Positions 33,848 through 43,689 of a stretch of DNA of 64,000 nucleotides are shown here, piece after piece. The notes beneath the pieces were generated by a model. It was given only the letters and a program-made list of their open reading frames with translations, was not told the origin of the DNA and made no database searches. This DNA is from Cyanobium sp. CH-040 (GTDB lineage: Bacteria; Cyanobacteriota; Cyanobacteriia; PCC-6307; Cyanobiaceae), in assembly GCF_024346135.1 (NCBI RefSeq), contig NZ_JAGQCJ010000007.1, positions 95,191 to 159,190 of the forward strand. The letters are read 5' to 3'. A program made the position numbers and the translations under genes. Numbering within the stretch: position 1 is the stretch's first letter; every line of letters begins with the position of its first letter.

Positions 33848-34177
33848 TCAAGCAGGAGTTGCCGGGCTGACGGGAGCGCTGGGGCGCTGGCTGTGGCCCG
33901 TGGCCAGCAGGGCACCACCGCCGGGTCCGGCTGGTGCGGCATCGGCGAACAGGGCGGCCATGCGGCTGCCCAGGCCCATCGGCCGCTGCGGCGGCGGCTC
34001 CCCCCTCTCCACCGCCCGGCACTGGATCAGCCGCACCTCCTTCTCCATGCTGCGGCCGTGCCGCCGGGCCCGCTCCTGCAGCGCGTCCATCACCGAGCGC
34101 ACCGTTTCCGCGTCGCTGTCGTGCTCGCAACGCGGAATAGCGGCCCGCAACACCTCAACCGTGCCCGCACAGCGCAT
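33848..34177 (-). CDS. Orphan FitA-like ribbon-helix-helix antitoxin
   Basis: 109 residues from ATG 34177. DALQERARRHGRSMEKEVRL is the RHH helix pair of FitA/CopG antitoxins ('xRAARHGRSMExExRxIL'), and GLGSRMAALFADAAP resembles their C-terminal toxin-interaction tail. The N-terminal beta strand is poorly conserved, and no PIN toxin follows: the frame ends 60 bp before the hairpin at 33760. A degraded or solitary antitoxin is likely; it might still block toxins of other modules. Confidence 0.5.
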   Translation of the reverse strand: MRCAGTVEVLRAAIPRCEHDSDAETVRSVMDALQERARRHGRSMEKEVRLIQCRAVERGEPPPQRPMGLGSRMAALFADAAPAGPGGGALLATGHSQRPSAPVSPATPA

Positions 34178-34420
34178 GGAGGGATGGCCTCTCCGAGTCC
34201 TGGACCATTCCCCACCGAGCCCCCGTCTCGATCGCGACGAAATCCCCTTCGGCAACGTGCCGTTGATCCTGCACGAGAACCGCGCCAGGTGCCGGTTCTC
34301 GAACACGGGGAGAAGTTCGGCAGCACCGCCAGCTTCCTGCCCTGCTCCCTGCTGGAGCGGCGAGGCGAATGATGCAGGGCCGGGTGGAGCCCGTCGGCGG
34401 AACGGTGTGCGAGCGGCAGT
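34178..34420. other. Interval without a clear gene
   Basis: About 240 bp between a minus-strand antitoxin and a plus-strand dioxygenase-like gene. It contains a small inverted repeat GAGAACCG/CGGTTCTC near 34274-34300. Short frames read like protein pieces (for example EIPFGNVPLILHENRA on the plus strand) but I cannot assign them. It must hold the divergent promoters. Confidence 0.35.
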
Positions 34421-35743
34421 GTGGGCGGGCTGCAGCAGGCTGTGCTAACCAACCTGCACCCATCCCCCCGTTCCGCCTTGGATTCGCAGCTCGATCTGGC
34501 GACCTACAAGCCGAAGGGAGACAAGCGCAACACCGCCTTCTTCGAGGAGTTTCTGCCCCGCGTCTACGAGCGGCGGCGGCAGAGCGGCATCGACGAGCTG
34601 GTGGGGTCGATGGCCGCGGTGGTGATCCAGGTGGATCACGGCCACGCCGTGGCCTACATGGCCGAACTGGCGCTGATGACCCGCTACCGCTTCCGCGAAT
34701 GCTGGTTGATGCGCACCCACCGCATCCACCTGCTGGCCGCCGACCCGGCCTGGCCGCGGCTGATCGTGATCGAGCCCCTCAATCCCGATTTCGAGGACGA
34801 AACAACCCGCTGGAACGCGATGTATCCCCTCTCGGCGCGGCGGCCCAACGCCCGCTACGTGGGCGAAGTGTTCCACACCACCTCAGCCCGCTCCGTGCGC
34901 GACATCCTGGAGGCCCAGAACATCCGTTTCCTCTATCCCGGAGACACCGCCAATCCCTTCTATGCCCATGCGCACTACGCCCATGACCATCTGATCTTCA
35001 GCTTCCTCTCCGATCACACCTACAACCGCGTCGGCTACGTCGACCTGCCGCTCGATTCGCTCGCTCCCCTCGACCTGGGCGATCGCGTGCTGCTCGACGA
35101 CGACACCGAACGCCCCATTCTCGAGGCGGCCGAACGACACGCAGCCCTGGGCCTGGAGGACAAGATTCTGGGTCTCGATCACATGGCCACCCGTGTACTG
35201 GCGGGAGAGCGGGAGGACGCGATCCTGGAATACCTCACCATGGTGCCCTACTACTTCTGGGGGGCGTACAACATCCACGAGATGAATTCCTCCACCAACG
35301 TCACCCGCAACCCCAGCGTCACAGACGACAAACTCTCGCCGGCCCGCGTGTTCACCGCCAACAACACGCCGTCGTATCTCAATTCCCTGGTGAACCTGCC
35401 GATGCCCACCGAGGAATTCGTGCGCAACTTCGGCCGGCGCATGCACCACCTCGCCATCGAGGTGGCCGACGGCGAAGTGGACGGCGAGCAGAACGTGGAC
35501 TATGTGGTGCGCAAACTGCAGGAGGCCGGCATTCCCTTCCTCGCCGACATCGTGGGCGAATGCACCGATCAGCCCAACCTCAAGCAGATCTTCTCCAAGA
35601 GCTCAGACCACTCCCTGCTGATCACCGAATACGTGCAGCGCTGCAAGGGCTACGACGGCTTCTTCACCCGCGAGAACGTGGCCTCCCTCACCGAAGCCGC
35701 CGGCCACGAGGAGCGCTACACCCACGGCCACGTGTTCGATTGA
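34421..35743 (+). CDS. HPPD-like VOC-superfamily dioxygenase
   Basis: 440 residues from GTG 34421 (GTG 34442 or TTG further on are possible starts). The C-terminal half resembles 4-hydroxyphenylpyruvate dioxygenases: GLDHMATRV and RRMHHLAIEV supply two His, and KQIFSKSSDHSLLITEYVQR the Glu of a 2-His-1-Glu Fe(II) site, followed by YDGFFTRENVASLTEAAG. The N-terminal half (to about residue 250) diverges and has its own His-rich stretch YAHAHYAHDH. HPPD feeds tocopherol/homogentisate synthesis in cyanobacteria; whether this is HPPD or a relative acting on another 2-oxo acid is uncertain. It stands alone between polysaccharide genes. Confidence 0.65.
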   Translation: MGGLQQAVLTNLHPSPRSALDSQLDLATYKPKGDKRNTAFFEEFLPRVYERRRQSGIDELVGSMAAVVIQVDHGHAVAYMAELALMTRYRFRECWLMRTHRIHLLAADPAWPRLIVIEPLNPDFEDETTRWNAMYPLSARRPNARYVGEVFHTTSARSVRDILEAQNIRFLYPGDTANPFYAHAHYAHDHLIFSFLSDHTYNRVGYVDLPLDSLAPLDLGDRVLLDDDTERPILEAAERHAALGLEDKILGLDHMATRVLAGEREDAILEYLTMVPYYFWGAYNIHEMNSSTNVTRNPSVTDDKLSPARVFTANNTPSYLNSLVNLPMPTEEFVRNFGRRMHHLAIEVADGEVDGEQNVDYVVRKLQEAGIPFLADIVGECTDQPNLKQIFSKSSDHSLLITEYVQRCKGYDGFFTRENVASLTEAAGHEERYTHGHVFD

Positions 35744-35791
35744 ATTTCATCCGCCTCGATTGCCGGCCTCACCAACAGGCCCCGAACCTGA

Positions 35792-36829
35792 TCACACCGC
35801 CCGCAGCTGGCCGGCCGCCAGCCGCGCGCGGAAATCGGCCACGGTGGCGGCCAGTCCCTCGGCCAGGGGGATGCGCGCCCGCCAGCCCAGGGCCGCCAGG
35901 CGGCTCACGTCCAGCTGTTTCTTCGGGGTGCCGTCGGGCTTGCTGGTGTCCCAGGCGATCGTGCCGGCGAAGCCCGTGGCCGCCGCCACCGCCTCGGCCA
36001 GCTCGCGGATGCTGAGGTCCACGCCCGTACCCACGTTGAGGAAGCTCAGGGGTTCGCCACCAGCACTGCGGGGGGCATCGGGGGCGTCGGGATCCCAGTG
36101 CTCCAGGGCGAACACGCAGGCCTCGCCCAGATCGTCCACATGCAGGAACTCCCGCAGCGGCGTGCCGCTGCCCCAGCAGGTCACCCGCGCGTCGCCGCGC
36201 CCGGCGGCCTCGTGGAAGCGGCGGATCAGCGCCGGCAGCACGTGGCTGTGGGTGGGGTGGTAGTTGTCGCCCGGCCCGTAGAGGTTGGTGGGCATCAGGC
36301 TGATGGCATCGAAGCCGTGCTGGCGGCGCAGCGCCTCGCCCAGCTTGATGCCGGCGATCTTGGCGATCGCGTACCACTCGTTCGTGGGTTCCAGGGCGCC
36401 GGTGAGCAGTGCCTCCTCGCGGATCGGCTGGGCCGCGAACTTGGGGTAGATGCAGCTGCTGCCCAGGAACAGCAGCCGCCGCGCCCCGTGGCGCCAGGCG
36501 TTCTCGATCACATGGGTCTCGATCTTGAGGTTGTCGAGCAGGAAATCGGCCGGATAGGCGGCATTGGCATGAATGCCGCCCACCTTCGCCGCCGCCAGCA
36601 CCACCACATCCGGCCGGTGCTGGGCAAACCAGCCCTCCACCGCCACGGCGTCGCGCAGGTCGAGTTCGGCGCTGGTGGCGGTGAGCAGCTCACCTCCACG
36701 GGCGGGATCGCCGTAGCCGGCGCGCCGCAATGCCCGGCAGATGGCGCTGCCGGCCATGCCGCGGTGGCCCGCCACGACGATGCGGTCGGACGGGCGGATC
36801 AGGGGCCGGGGGCGCGGCAGCTCACTCAC
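35792..36829 (-). CDS. fcl: GDP-L-fucose synthase
   Basis: 345 residues. NAD(P)-binding [20 protein letters not shown], then the SDR catalytic pair in [20 protein letters not shown] (Tyr-x3-Lys) and [40 protein letters not shown]. It converts GDP-4-keto-6-deoxymannose to GDP-L-fucose by epimerisation and reduction. The start overlaps the end of gmd by 8 bp, so the two enzymes are made together. C-terminal ~20 residues are divergent. Confidence 0.95.
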   Translation of the reverse strand: MSELPRPRPLIRPSDRIVVAGHRGMAGSAICRALRRAGYGDPARGGELLTATSAELDLRDAVAVEGWFAQHRPDVVVLAAAKVGGIHANAAYPADFLLDNLKIETHVIENAWRHGARRLLFLGSSCIYPKFAAQPIREEALLTGALEPTNEWYAIAKIAGIKLGEALRRQHGFDAISLMPTNLYGPGDNYHPTHSHVLPALIRRFHEAAGRGDARVTCWGSGTPLREFLHVDDLGEACVFALEHWDPDAPDAPRSAGGEPLSFLNVGTGVDLSIRELAEAVAAATGFAGTIAWDTSKPDGTPKKQLDVSRLAALGWRARIPLAEGLAATVADFRARLAAGQLRAV

Positions 36830-37949
36830 GGCTGCCCACCACCTTGAAGCCCTTGAGGCGCAGCAGCGCCTCCTTGCGCGCCTCCTCCTTGTCGTGGGCC
36901 ACCATTTCCGCCACCAGCTCCTCGAGGGTGGTGGTGGGCGTCCAGCCCAGCTTCAAGTGGGCCTTGGTGGGATCGCCCAGCAGCGTGTCCACCTCGGCGG
37001 GGCGGAAGTAGCGCGGGTCGATGCGCACCACCGCCTCGCCGGTGTCGGCGCGGTGGCCCACCTCGTGCACCCCCTCGCCCTGCCACACGATCGCCGGCCC
37101 CTCCCCGCCGGTCCCAGCCCAGCCCAGCTCGCCCGCCGCCAGCTCGATGAAGCGGCGCACGCTCTCCTGCCGGCCGGTGGCGATCACGAAGTCTTCGGGG
37201 TGATCCTGCTGCAGCATCCGCCACTGCATCTCCACGTAATCCCGGGCGTGGCCCCAGTCGCGCCGGGAATCGAGGTTGCCCATGAACAGGCAGTCGTCCA
37301 GGCCGGCGTCGATGCGGGCCAGGCCCCGGGTGATCTTGCGGGTCACGAACGTCTCGCCCCGCCGCGGCGATTCATGGTTGAACAGGATGCCGTTGCAGGC
37401 ATACATGCCGTAGGCCTCGCGGTAGTTCACCGTGATCCAGTAGGCATAGAGCTTGGCCACGCCGTAGGGGCTGCGCGGGTAGAAGGGCGTGCTCTCCGTC
37501 TGGGGGATCTCCTGCACCAGCCCGTAGAGCTCACTGGTGCTGGCCTGGTAGATGCGAGTCCTCTCGGTGAGCCCGAGGATGCGCACAGCTTCCAGAATCC
37601 GCAGCGTGCCCAGGGCGTCGCTGTTGGCGGTGTACTCCGGACTCTCGAAGCTCACCGCCACGTGGCTCTGGGCGCCGAGGTTGTAGATCTCGTCGGGCTG
37701 CACCTGCTGGACGATGCGGATCAGGTTGGTGCTGTCCGTGAGGTCGCCGTAATGCAGCTGGAAGTGCGGCAGCTCGCCGCCCGGGCCCCGCTCGTGCGGG
37801 TCCTGGTAGAGGTGATCGATGCGGGTGGTGTTGAAGCTGCTGGCCCGGCGCTTGATGCCGTGCACCACGTAGCCCTTCTCCAGCAGCAGTTCGGCCAGAT
37901 AGCTGCCGTCCTGCCCGGTGATGCCGGTGATCAGGGCTGTCTTGGTCAT
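36822..37949 (-). CDS. gmd: GDP-mannose 4,6-dehydratase
   Basis: 375 residues. [20 protein letters not shown] at the N-terminus, [39 protein letters not shown] and [20 protein letters not shown] (Tyr-x3-Lys) are diagnostic of Gmd; [20 protein letters not shown] follows. It removes water from GDP-mannose to give the 4-keto-6-deoxy intermediate used by Fcl. Length is normal. Together with fcl it supplies GDP-L-fucose for the polysaccharide. Confidence 0.97.
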   Translation of the reverse strand: MTKTALITGITGQDGSYLAELLLEKGYVVHGIKRRASSFNTTRIDHLYQDPHERGPGGELPHFQLHYGDLTDSTNLIRIVQQVQPDEIYNLGAQSHVAVSFESPEYTANSDALGTLRILEAVRILGLTERTRIYQASTSELYGLVQEIPQTESTPFYPRSPYGVAKLYAYWITVNYREAYGMYACNGILFNHESPRRGETFVTRKITRGLARIDAGLDDCLFMGNLDSRRDWGHARDYVEMQWRMLQQDHPEDFVIATGRQESVRRFIELAAGELGWAGTGGEGPAIVWQGEGVHEVGHRADTGEAVVRIDPRYFRPAEVDTLLGDPTKAHLKLGWTPTTTLEELVAEMVAHDKEEARKEALLRLKGFKVVGSRE

Positions 37950-37977
37950 CAGGGCAGGGCTTGAGTCGTCGAGCAGG

Positions 37978-39186
37978 TCAGTCGTCGAGCAGACGGAAGA
38001 GGGTGAGCACGTTCACCAGGCCGGTGAGGGGCTGACTCACGGCGCCGATGGCGTCGGCGCTCACCGCGTAGCGGCTGCGGTTCACGATCACCGTGTCACC
38101 CTCCACCAGCGGCGGGTTCTTCTCCATCGACACGTCCTGGCCGGGATCGTACGCATAGGTGCGCCGCTGGGCGCTGCCGTTGCGGAAGATGCGCACCACC
38201 TCCACCTTCGAGGTCTTGGCGCGCCAGGTGTCGGGGCCGCCGGCCGCCAGGATGGCCTGCATCAGCGGCGTGTTGGCCGGCACCTGCAGCCGCCCGGGCG
38301 CCTTCACCTCGCCGATCACGTTCACGGTGATGGCGGTGGGTGAGAGGGTGCTGGAGGCCAGCTCGGCGCTCAGCTCGGCCGACTCCTCCACCCGCTCGAT
38401 GCGGATCGTGTCGCCGTCGAACAGAAGCGGGTTCTGGAACTGGTCTCCCAGCCGCACCAGCGCCAGCAGGTCCACCTGGGCCTGCTTGAAGCGGCGGTCG
38501 CTGCCCGGCAGCCGCCGCTGCACCCACACCCGGCGCAGGTTGGCGGTGGAGGTGAGTCCGCCGGCCTTCTGGATCGCGTCCACCAGGGTGGGCGGCCCGC
38601 TGATTGCAACCGCCGCCTCCGTACGCGAGGCCTCGGCGGTGGTGAGGGTGTAGAGACCGGGCCGCTCCACCTCCCCCACCACAGCCACCCGCAGCGGCCG
38701 CGGCCGCACCACGCTCAGCTGCAGATTGGGGCGCTGCAGCTGGGCCCGGTAGAGGGTCTCCAGCCACTGGCTGGCCTGGGAGAGGGTGAGGCCGGCCAGC
38801 ATCACGTTGCCCAGCAGCGGCAACGACACGGTGCCGTCGTTGAGGATGTCCACCGGACCGGAGAACTCCGGCACCGCCAGGAAGCGCAGGTTGAGCCCGT
38901 CGCCTGCCCCGAGGATGTACACGTCGTCCTGGAGCATGGGCTCCTGTGCAGGCATCGGAGCCGGTGCAGACACCGGAATCGACGCCGGGCGGGGCGCGGC
39001 GGGGGAGGCCGGTCGGGGTGCGCCGGGGGTGGCCGGGGGGCCTGCCGCGGGACTGACCGGGGGCTCGATGATCTGCAGCTGGGCCCGGGCCGGGGCCAGC
39101 GCGGTACACCAGAGGGGCGCGCTCAGCGCCAGAGCCAATGGGACGGGGATCCAGCGGTGATGCCGCGGCTGGCGGGGGCGGGGCAT
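37978..39186 (-). CDS. Polysaccharide export protein (Wza-like, SLBB domains)
   Basis: 402 residues from ATG 39186 (39228 possible). A signal peptide (basic [12 protein letters not shown] then a hydrophobic stretch to APARAQ) targets it to the envelope; there is no clear lipobox. The Poly_export domain begins [20 protein letters not shown] and [23 protein letters not shown] sequence; SLBB repeats follow, with [13 protein letters not shown] and [20 protein letters not shown]. Family role: outer-membrane pore for extracellular polysaccharide. It is downstream of gmd on the same strand and diverges from the barrel gene at 39333, suggesting a shared control region. Confidence 0.88.
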   Translation of the reverse strand: MPRPRQPRHHRWIPVPLALALSAPLWCTALAPARAQLQIIEPPVSPAAGPPATPGAPRPASPAAPRPASIPVSAPAPMPAQEPMLQDDVYILGAGDGLNLRFLAVPEFSGPVDILNDGTVSLPLLGNVMLAGLTLSQASQWLETLYRAQLQRPNLQLSVVRPRPLRVAVVGEVERPGLYTLTTAEASRTEAAVAISGPPTLVDAIQKAGGLTSTANLRRVWVQRRLPGSDRRFKQAQVDLLALVRLGDQFQNPLLFDGDTIRIERVEESAELSAELASSTLSPTAITVNVIGEVKAPGRLQVPANTPLMQAILAAGGPDTWRAKTSKVEVVRIFRNGSAQRRTYAYDPGQDVSMEKNPPLVEGDTVIVNRSRYAVSADAIGAVSQPLTGLVNVLTLFRLLDD

Positions 39187-39332
39187 CGAAGGCGCGGTCA
39201 GGGGCACAACCCGAAACGGTGGCGCCATGCTCCCACGCATCCAGCGCTGCGGTGGTAGCGGTTGGCCCCACGCCGCCTGGTCAGCGCGGATAACGTTGGG
39301 GGCCTTCAGCCGCCCCGGCGTTGCCCCTAGCG

Positions 39333-40472
39333 GTGCCCACCAGAGCCCTGGCACCCCTGGCCCTGCTGGCTGTTCTCAGCCCCCAGCTGCCGGCCCCCCC
39401 GGCCCGGGCACAGGCCACGCTGCCGGCCCCATCGGGCGATCCACTGCGCTGGCAGCAGCTGCCGGCCGGCTCCGCTCCTTCGCCGACGTCCGGCGGCGAG
39501 CTGCAGTGGCAACCGCTGGGCGAGCGCCGCGCCCTGCGCTGGCAGGAGGTGCCGGCCGACCAGGTGATCACCCCGGAGATGGTGGGTGCCAGCGGCCCAC
39601 CCGACCCTGCGGAGCTGCCCGAGCCCACGCCGCCCGCCCTGCCGGTGATCCGCAACCTTGCCCGCGGCATCACCGTGAACGGCGAGGCCTACCCCGACAC
39701 CGGCCTGCAGGTGCCCAATGCCTTCGCCGCCGACCCCGAGTACACCGTGAGCACGGCGATCACGGCCACCAGCCGCACCCGCAGCTGCGAGGTGCCCAGG
39801 GGCGGCGACTGGAAGGACTGCGCCGACGCCGAGGCCTACATCGACCTGATCCCCTTCCGCTGGGAGAACGGCAGCCTCGGCTTCCAGTGGACCGTGCAGA
39901 GCCTCTCCGGCCGCAACCAGGGCACCGGCCAGTTCGCCGCCCAGAGCCTCGGCTTCCGCACCGCCATCAACCTCGGCCCCACCACCGGCCTGGCCTTCGG
40001 CGGCGAGCACGTGCTCCAGCTCGACGAGAACACCGATCTGGGCCGCAACTTCTATCTGGTGGTCTCGCAGGCGATTCCCCTCCAGCAGCGCTCCGACCCC
40101 TGGCTGGTGGTGGCCACCGCCGGCATCGGCTCCGACTTCTTCGGCTACGGCAACAACGGCGTGCTGGGCGCCACCGACTGCCTCAGCGGCAACAACATCA
40201 GCAGCCGCAGCTTCCCCGACGGCACCGACTGCTACTGGGGCCCGATCGGTTCCCTCAGCCTGCAGATGGGCCCGCAGGTGGCGGTGGGCCTGGAGTGGTT
40301 CGGCTTCGGCATCGGCGCCGGCGTTTCGGTGCGACCGATACCGGAGGTGCCCTTCACGATGAGCTTCTACCTCACCGATTTCCTCGGCAACGTGCCCAGC
40401 GGCATCGAGGAGCTCTGCACCAGCGATCCCTGCGAACCGCGCCTCTACGGACGCTTCTCGATGTCGTTCTGA
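39333..40472 (+). CDS. Probable outer-membrane beta-barrel protein
   Basis: 379 residues from GTG 39333 (TTG 39321 is an alternative). Signal peptide: RALAPLALLAVLSPQLPAPP then ARAQA. A low-complexity segment follows with repeats of W-Q-x-L/V (DPLRWQQLPAG, GELQWQPLGE, ALRWQEVPAD). The rest alternates polar and hydrophobic residues with many Gly and aromatics and ends ...LYGRFSMSF, the terminal Phe of barrel proteins. It begins about 150 bp from the divergent Wza-like gene. I do not recognise the family; a role in envelope transport is inferred. Confidence 0.65.
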   Translation: MPTRALAPLALLAVLSPQLPAPPARAQATLPAPSGDPLRWQQLPAGSAPSPTSGGELQWQPLGERRALRWQEVPADQVITPEMVGASGPPDPAELPEPTPPALPVIRNLARGITVNGEAYPDTGLQVPNAFAADPEYTVSTAITATSRTRSCEVPRGGDWKDCADAEAYIDLIPFRWENGSLGFQWTVQSLSGRNQGTGQFAAQSLGFRTAINLGPTTGLAFGGEHVLQLDENTDLGRNFYLVVSQAIPLQQRSDPWLVVATAGIGSDFFGYGNNGVLGATDCLSGNNISSRSFPDGTDCYWGPIGSLSLQMGPQVAVGLEWFGFGIGAGVSVRPIPEVPFTMSFYLTDFLGNVPSGIEELCTSDPCEPRLYGRFSMSF

Positions 40473-40535
40473 GCGGACACCCGCCACTGGCAGATCCCCC
40501 TAGATTCCGCCCACGTTCCAGGGCTGGTTCTCCGC

Positions 40536-41351
40536 ATGCGCATCGCCCTTCCCCTGGCCCTGGCCACGGCGGCCGCCTTCTCCACCCACACCCTGCCTGT
40601 GCGGGCCTACCCAGGCCCCAGCGTGAATCTGGTGCGCATCGACGCCGAGGGGGTGAAACCTCTGCCCGATGTGACCCGGCTGCTGAGCGAGGCTCAGGCT
40701 CAGGTACAGGCCCAAGCACAGGCCCCGACGGCAGCTCCGGCCGCCGGCCCCGGAGGACCAGCTTCACCGGCGGCGGCAGCTCCCCTGCCCACCAACCTCA
40801 CCTGGCTGCTCTCACCTGGCGATGAGCTGGAGATCAGCTTCCGCCGCCCCCTGCCCGCAGGCGCGACCGGCGTGGTCGTGCTGAGGGAGGCGCCTGCACC
40901 GGCGGACGGACTGATCGGCCCGGGCGAGCCAGGGCGCGAGGTGGAGCGCATTCCCTTCCCCTCGACCCAGGTGTTCCTCTCCGAGGAGCGCACCTTCATG
41001 GCGATCCAACCGCAGACACCACGCCCGCCCGGAACCATCACCACGGTGCAGTTCGAGCTGGGCCCGCGGGTGGTGCCGGAACCTGAGACGCCGGTGCGCT
41101 TCGCCCTGGCCCAGCCGGCGGTGGCCCGGGAGCGCAAGGCGTCACCGTGTCCCTTCACCCCGCTTCCCGGCGCGCAGGCGGCCCAGGCCGCCACGACAGC
41201 GGCCACGGGGGCCGCTGCGGCCGGCGCCGCCTCCTGGGTGCTTCCGGCGATCCTCGGGTTCGCCGCTCTAGCCGCGGGAGCGGCCATCATTTCCGCCAGC
41301 GGCAACGATGGCGGTAACAACCGGGGCGGCCGCAACCCCGTCTCGCGCTGA
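40536..41351 (+). CDS. Secreted protein of unknown family with a C-terminal hydrophobic anchor
   Basis: 271 residues. The N-terminus RIALPLALATAAAFSTHTLP then VRAYP is a signal peptide. Residues 50-90 are Ala/Gln/Pro-rich (QAQAQAQAPTAAPAAGPGG) linker; the middle has a beta-rich domain (WLLSPGDELEISFRRPLPAG, TITTVQFELGPRVVPEPETP). Residues about 225-255 form one hydrophobic helix (SWVLPAILGFAALAAGAAII) followed by a Gly/Asn/Arg tail. 63 bp downstream of the barrel gene, probably co-transcribed. Family unknown. Confidence 0.6.
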   Translation: MRIALPLALATAAAFSTHTLPVRAYPGPSVNLVRIDAEGVKPLPDVTRLLSEAQAQVQAQAQAPTAAPAAGPGGPASPAAAAPLPTNLTWLLSPGDELEISFRRPLPAGATGVVVLREAPAPADGLIGPGEPGREVERIPFPSTQVFLSEERTFMAIQPQTPRPPGTITTVQFELGPRVVPEPETPVRFALAQPAVARERKASPCPFTPLPGAQAAQAATTAATGAAAAGAASWVLPAILGFAALAAGAAIISASGNDGGNNRGGRNPVSR

Positions 41352-41396
41352 GGCCCGGCCCTACCGTGCGGAGCCGCCCGCTGCTCCCGCCCGGCC

Positions 41397-42914
41397 TTGA
41401 CCCTGCGGCTCACCAACACCCTCTCGCGAAGGCTCGAGGCCTTCGAACCCCTGGTGCCTGGCCAGGTGAGCATCTACTGCTGCGGCGTCACCGTTTACGA
41501 CCTCTGCCACCTCGGCCACGCCCGCAGCTACATCGTCTGGGACGTGCTGCGCCGCCACCTGATCTGGAGCGGCTATGCGGTGACGTTCGTGCAGAACTAC
41601 ACCGACATCGACGACAAGATCCTCAACCGCGCCGCCGAGGAGGGCAGCTCGATGGAGGAGGTGAGCGAGCGCAACATCGAGGCCTTCACGGCCGACATGG
41701 CCCGGCTCAACATCCTCCCCGCCGACCGCATGCCGCGCGCCACCGGTTCGCTGGCGGCCATCCGCCGGCTGATCGAGGAGCTGGAGGCCCGGGGAGCTGC
41801 CTATTCCGCCGACGGTGACGTGTACTTCGCCGTGATGAAGCACGCCGGCTACGGCAAGCTCTCCGGCCGTGAGCTGTCCGAGCAGCAGGAGGGGGCCAGC
41901 GGGCGCGTGAGCGACGAGGAGGAGGCGCGCAAGCGCCACCCCTTCGACTTCGCCCTCTGGAAGGGCGCCAAGCCCGGCGAGCCCAGCTTCCCCTCGCCCT
42001 GGGGCCCCGGCCGGCCCGGGTGGCACATCGAATGCTCGGCGATGGTGCGCGAGGAGCTGGGCGACACCATCGACATCCACCTGGGCGGCGCCGACCTGAT
42101 CTTTCCCCACCATGAGAACGAGATCGCCCAGTCGGAGGCCGCCACGGGCAAGGCGCTGGCCCGCACCTGGCTGCACAACGGCATGGTGAACGTGGGCGGC
42201 GAGAAGATGAGCAAGTCGCTCGGCAACTTCACCACCATCCGCGCCCTGCTCGATTCGGGCGTGTCGCCGATGACGCTGCGGCTGTTCGTGCTCCAGGCCC
42301 ACTACCGCAAGCCCCTGGATTTCACCGCCGAGGCCCTGGAGGCCGCCGCCAGCGGCTGGAAGGGCCTCAACGCCGCCCTGGCGCTGGCCACCCAGACGGC
42401 CGATCGCTCAGCTGCAGATCACTCAGCTGCCGATCACTCCGCCGCCACCCCGGGCGATCCGGCCGCCATCACCCCCGCCCGTCCCGCCAGCGATCCCGCC
42501 GGCCTCCCGCCCGAGCTGGCCGCCGCCCGCGAGCGCTTCACCGCGGCCATGGACGACGACCTCAACACCTCCGCCGCCCTGGCGGTGCTGTTCGAGCTGG
42601 CCCGGCCGCTGCGCTCCCTGGCCCACCGCGTCGAGCGCGGCGATCCGGCCGCCGCCGCCGAGGCCGCCACGCCGGAACTGGCCGCCCGCGGGGCGCTGCT
42701 GCTGGAGCTGGCAGCCGTGCTGGGCCTGAAGGCCGAGCCCCTCAGCACCGGCAGCGGCGCAGACGCGGAGATCGAGGCCCTGATCGCGCAGCGGCGCGCC
42801 GCCAAGAGCGCCCGCGATTTCGCCACCGCCGACCGCATCCGCGCCGAGCTGAAGCAGCAGGGCATCGAGCTGATCGACAGACCCGGCGGCGTCACCGAGT
42901 GGCTGCGGGGGTGA
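41397..42914 (+). CDS. cysS: Cysteinyl-tRNA synthetase
   Basis: 505 residues from TTG 41397. [20 protein letters not shown] contains the Zn-binding Cys and the HLGH (HIGH) motif; WHIECSAM supplies further Zn ligands; KMSKSLGN is the KMSKS loop. It charges tRNA-Cys. The linker near residues 340-375 holds an unusual insertion encoded by three 15-bp repeats ([14 protein letters not shown]) plus Pro-rich sequence, absent from the E. coli enzyme as I recall it. The rest is normal. Confidence 0.95.
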   Translation: MTLRLTNTLSRRLEAFEPLVPGQVSIYCCGVTVYDLCHLGHARSYIVWDVLRRHLIWSGYAVTFVQNYTDIDDKILNRAAEEGSSMEEVSERNIEAFTADMARLNILPADRMPRATGSLAAIRRLIEELEARGAAYSADGDVYFAVMKHAGYGKLSGRELSEQQEGASGRVSDEEEARKRHPFDFALWKGAKPGEPSFPSPWGPGRPGWHIECSAMVREELGDTIDIHLGGADLIFPHHENEIAQSEAATGKALARTWLHNGMVNVGGEKMSKSLGNFTTIRALLDSGVSPMTLRLFVLQAHYRKPLDFTAEALEAAASGWKGLNAALALATQTADRSAADHSAADHSAATPGDPAAITPARPASDPAGLPPELAAARERFTAAMDDDLNTSAALAVLFELARPLRSLAHRVERGDPAAAAEAATPELAARGALLLELAAVLGLKAEPLSTGSGADAEIEALIAQRRAAKSARDFATADRIRAELKQQGIELIDRPGGVTEWLRG

Positions 42915-42938
42915 GCTGCTGCCGCGGCCGGCATCCTG

Positions 42939-42960
42939 GCCAGGTCAGCAACAACCTGGC
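42939..42960. promoter_or_regulatory. Palindrome upstream of the Phd/PIN module
   Basis: GCCAGGT-(8 nt)-ACCTGGC, perfect 7-bp arms, 33 bp before the antitoxin ATG and 24 bp after the cysS stop. Position suits an autoregulatory operator of the antitoxin; inferred. Confidence 0.45.
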
Positions 42961-42993
42961 TAGCCTGGAGATCGTCGAGAGTCGTCGCTGGTC

Positions 42994-43239
42994 ATGCAGG
43001 TCAACATTCTCGAGGCCAAAAACCAGCTCTCCCGCCTGGTGCGGGCAGCTCAGGCCGGCGAGGAGGTGGTGATCGCCCAGCGGGGGATCCCTGCCGTGAA
43101 GCTGGTGCCCATCGATGGCCCGCCCAAGGCACCTGACCCGATCCGCTGGCTGGAGTCCAACCCCCTGCCGGCCCACCTCAAGCGCAGCCACGCCGAGATC
43201 GAGGCCCAGATCCAGGCCGAGCGTGACAGCTGGGATTGA
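42994..43239 (+). CDS. Phd/YefM-type antitoxin (module 5)
   Basis: 81 residues. QVNILEAKNQLSRLVRAAQA then GEEVVIAQRGIPAVKLVPID is the complete Phd fold: helix, strand and the 'G-E-E-V-x-I...R-G-x-P-A-x-L' DNA-binding part. The acidic/hydrophobic tail (residues 50-81, AHLKRSHAEIEAQIQAERDS) binds the toxin. It overlaps the toxin start (TGATG). Confidence 0.9.
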   Translation: MQVNILEAKNQLSRLVRAAQAGEEVVIAQRGIPAVKLVPIDGPPKAPDPIRWLESNPLPAHLKRSHAEIEAQIQAERDSWD

Positions 43240-43649
43240 TGGATCTGGTGTATGTGGACAGCTGCGTGCTGATCTATGCGCTCGAGGAGGATCCATGCTT
43301 CGGAATCGCAGCAAGGCAAGGGCTGGCCGCTGTGGTGGCGCGGAACCAGGTCCTGGCGATCTCCCCGCTGGTGCAACTGGAATGCCTGGTGCGCCCTCTG
43401 GCTCGCCAGCAGAGCGAGTTGCTCCTCCGCTACCAGGACTGGCTGCGGCACTTTCACTGGCTGAGCATCAACGACGCCACCTTGTCCCTGGCCACTGAGC
43501 TGCGGGCTCGCCACAGCCTCAAGACACCGGATGCGCTCCATCTGGCCACGGCCCTCCAGCACGGCTGCAGGGCCCTGATCAGCAACGACAGGCGCTTCGA
43601 TCGGGCCGGGGCTGATCTGGAGTCCATTGCACTCACAACCAACGCCTGA
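43239..43649 (+). CDS. VapC-like PIN-domain toxin (module 5)
   Basis: 136 residues from ATG 43239. DLVYVDSCVLIYALEED, SPLVQLECLVRPLAR, LKTPDALHLATALQHGCRAL and ISNDRRFD give the four acidic residues. Note Ser-Cys in place of the usual 'DTNV/DANV' turn after the first Asp (VDSCVLI). It should be an active RNase toxin. Sits directly behind cysS on the same strand. Confidence 0.88.
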   Translation: MDLVYVDSCVLIYALEEDPCFGIAARQGLAAVVARNQVLAISPLVQLECLVRPLARQQSELLLRYQDWLRHFHWLSINDATLSLATELRARHSLKTPDALHLATALQHGCRALISNDRRFDRAGADLESIALTTNA

Positions 43650-43689
43650 TATCACGCTTGCAGGCCCTGCTTCTTGCCCGCCCGGTCGC

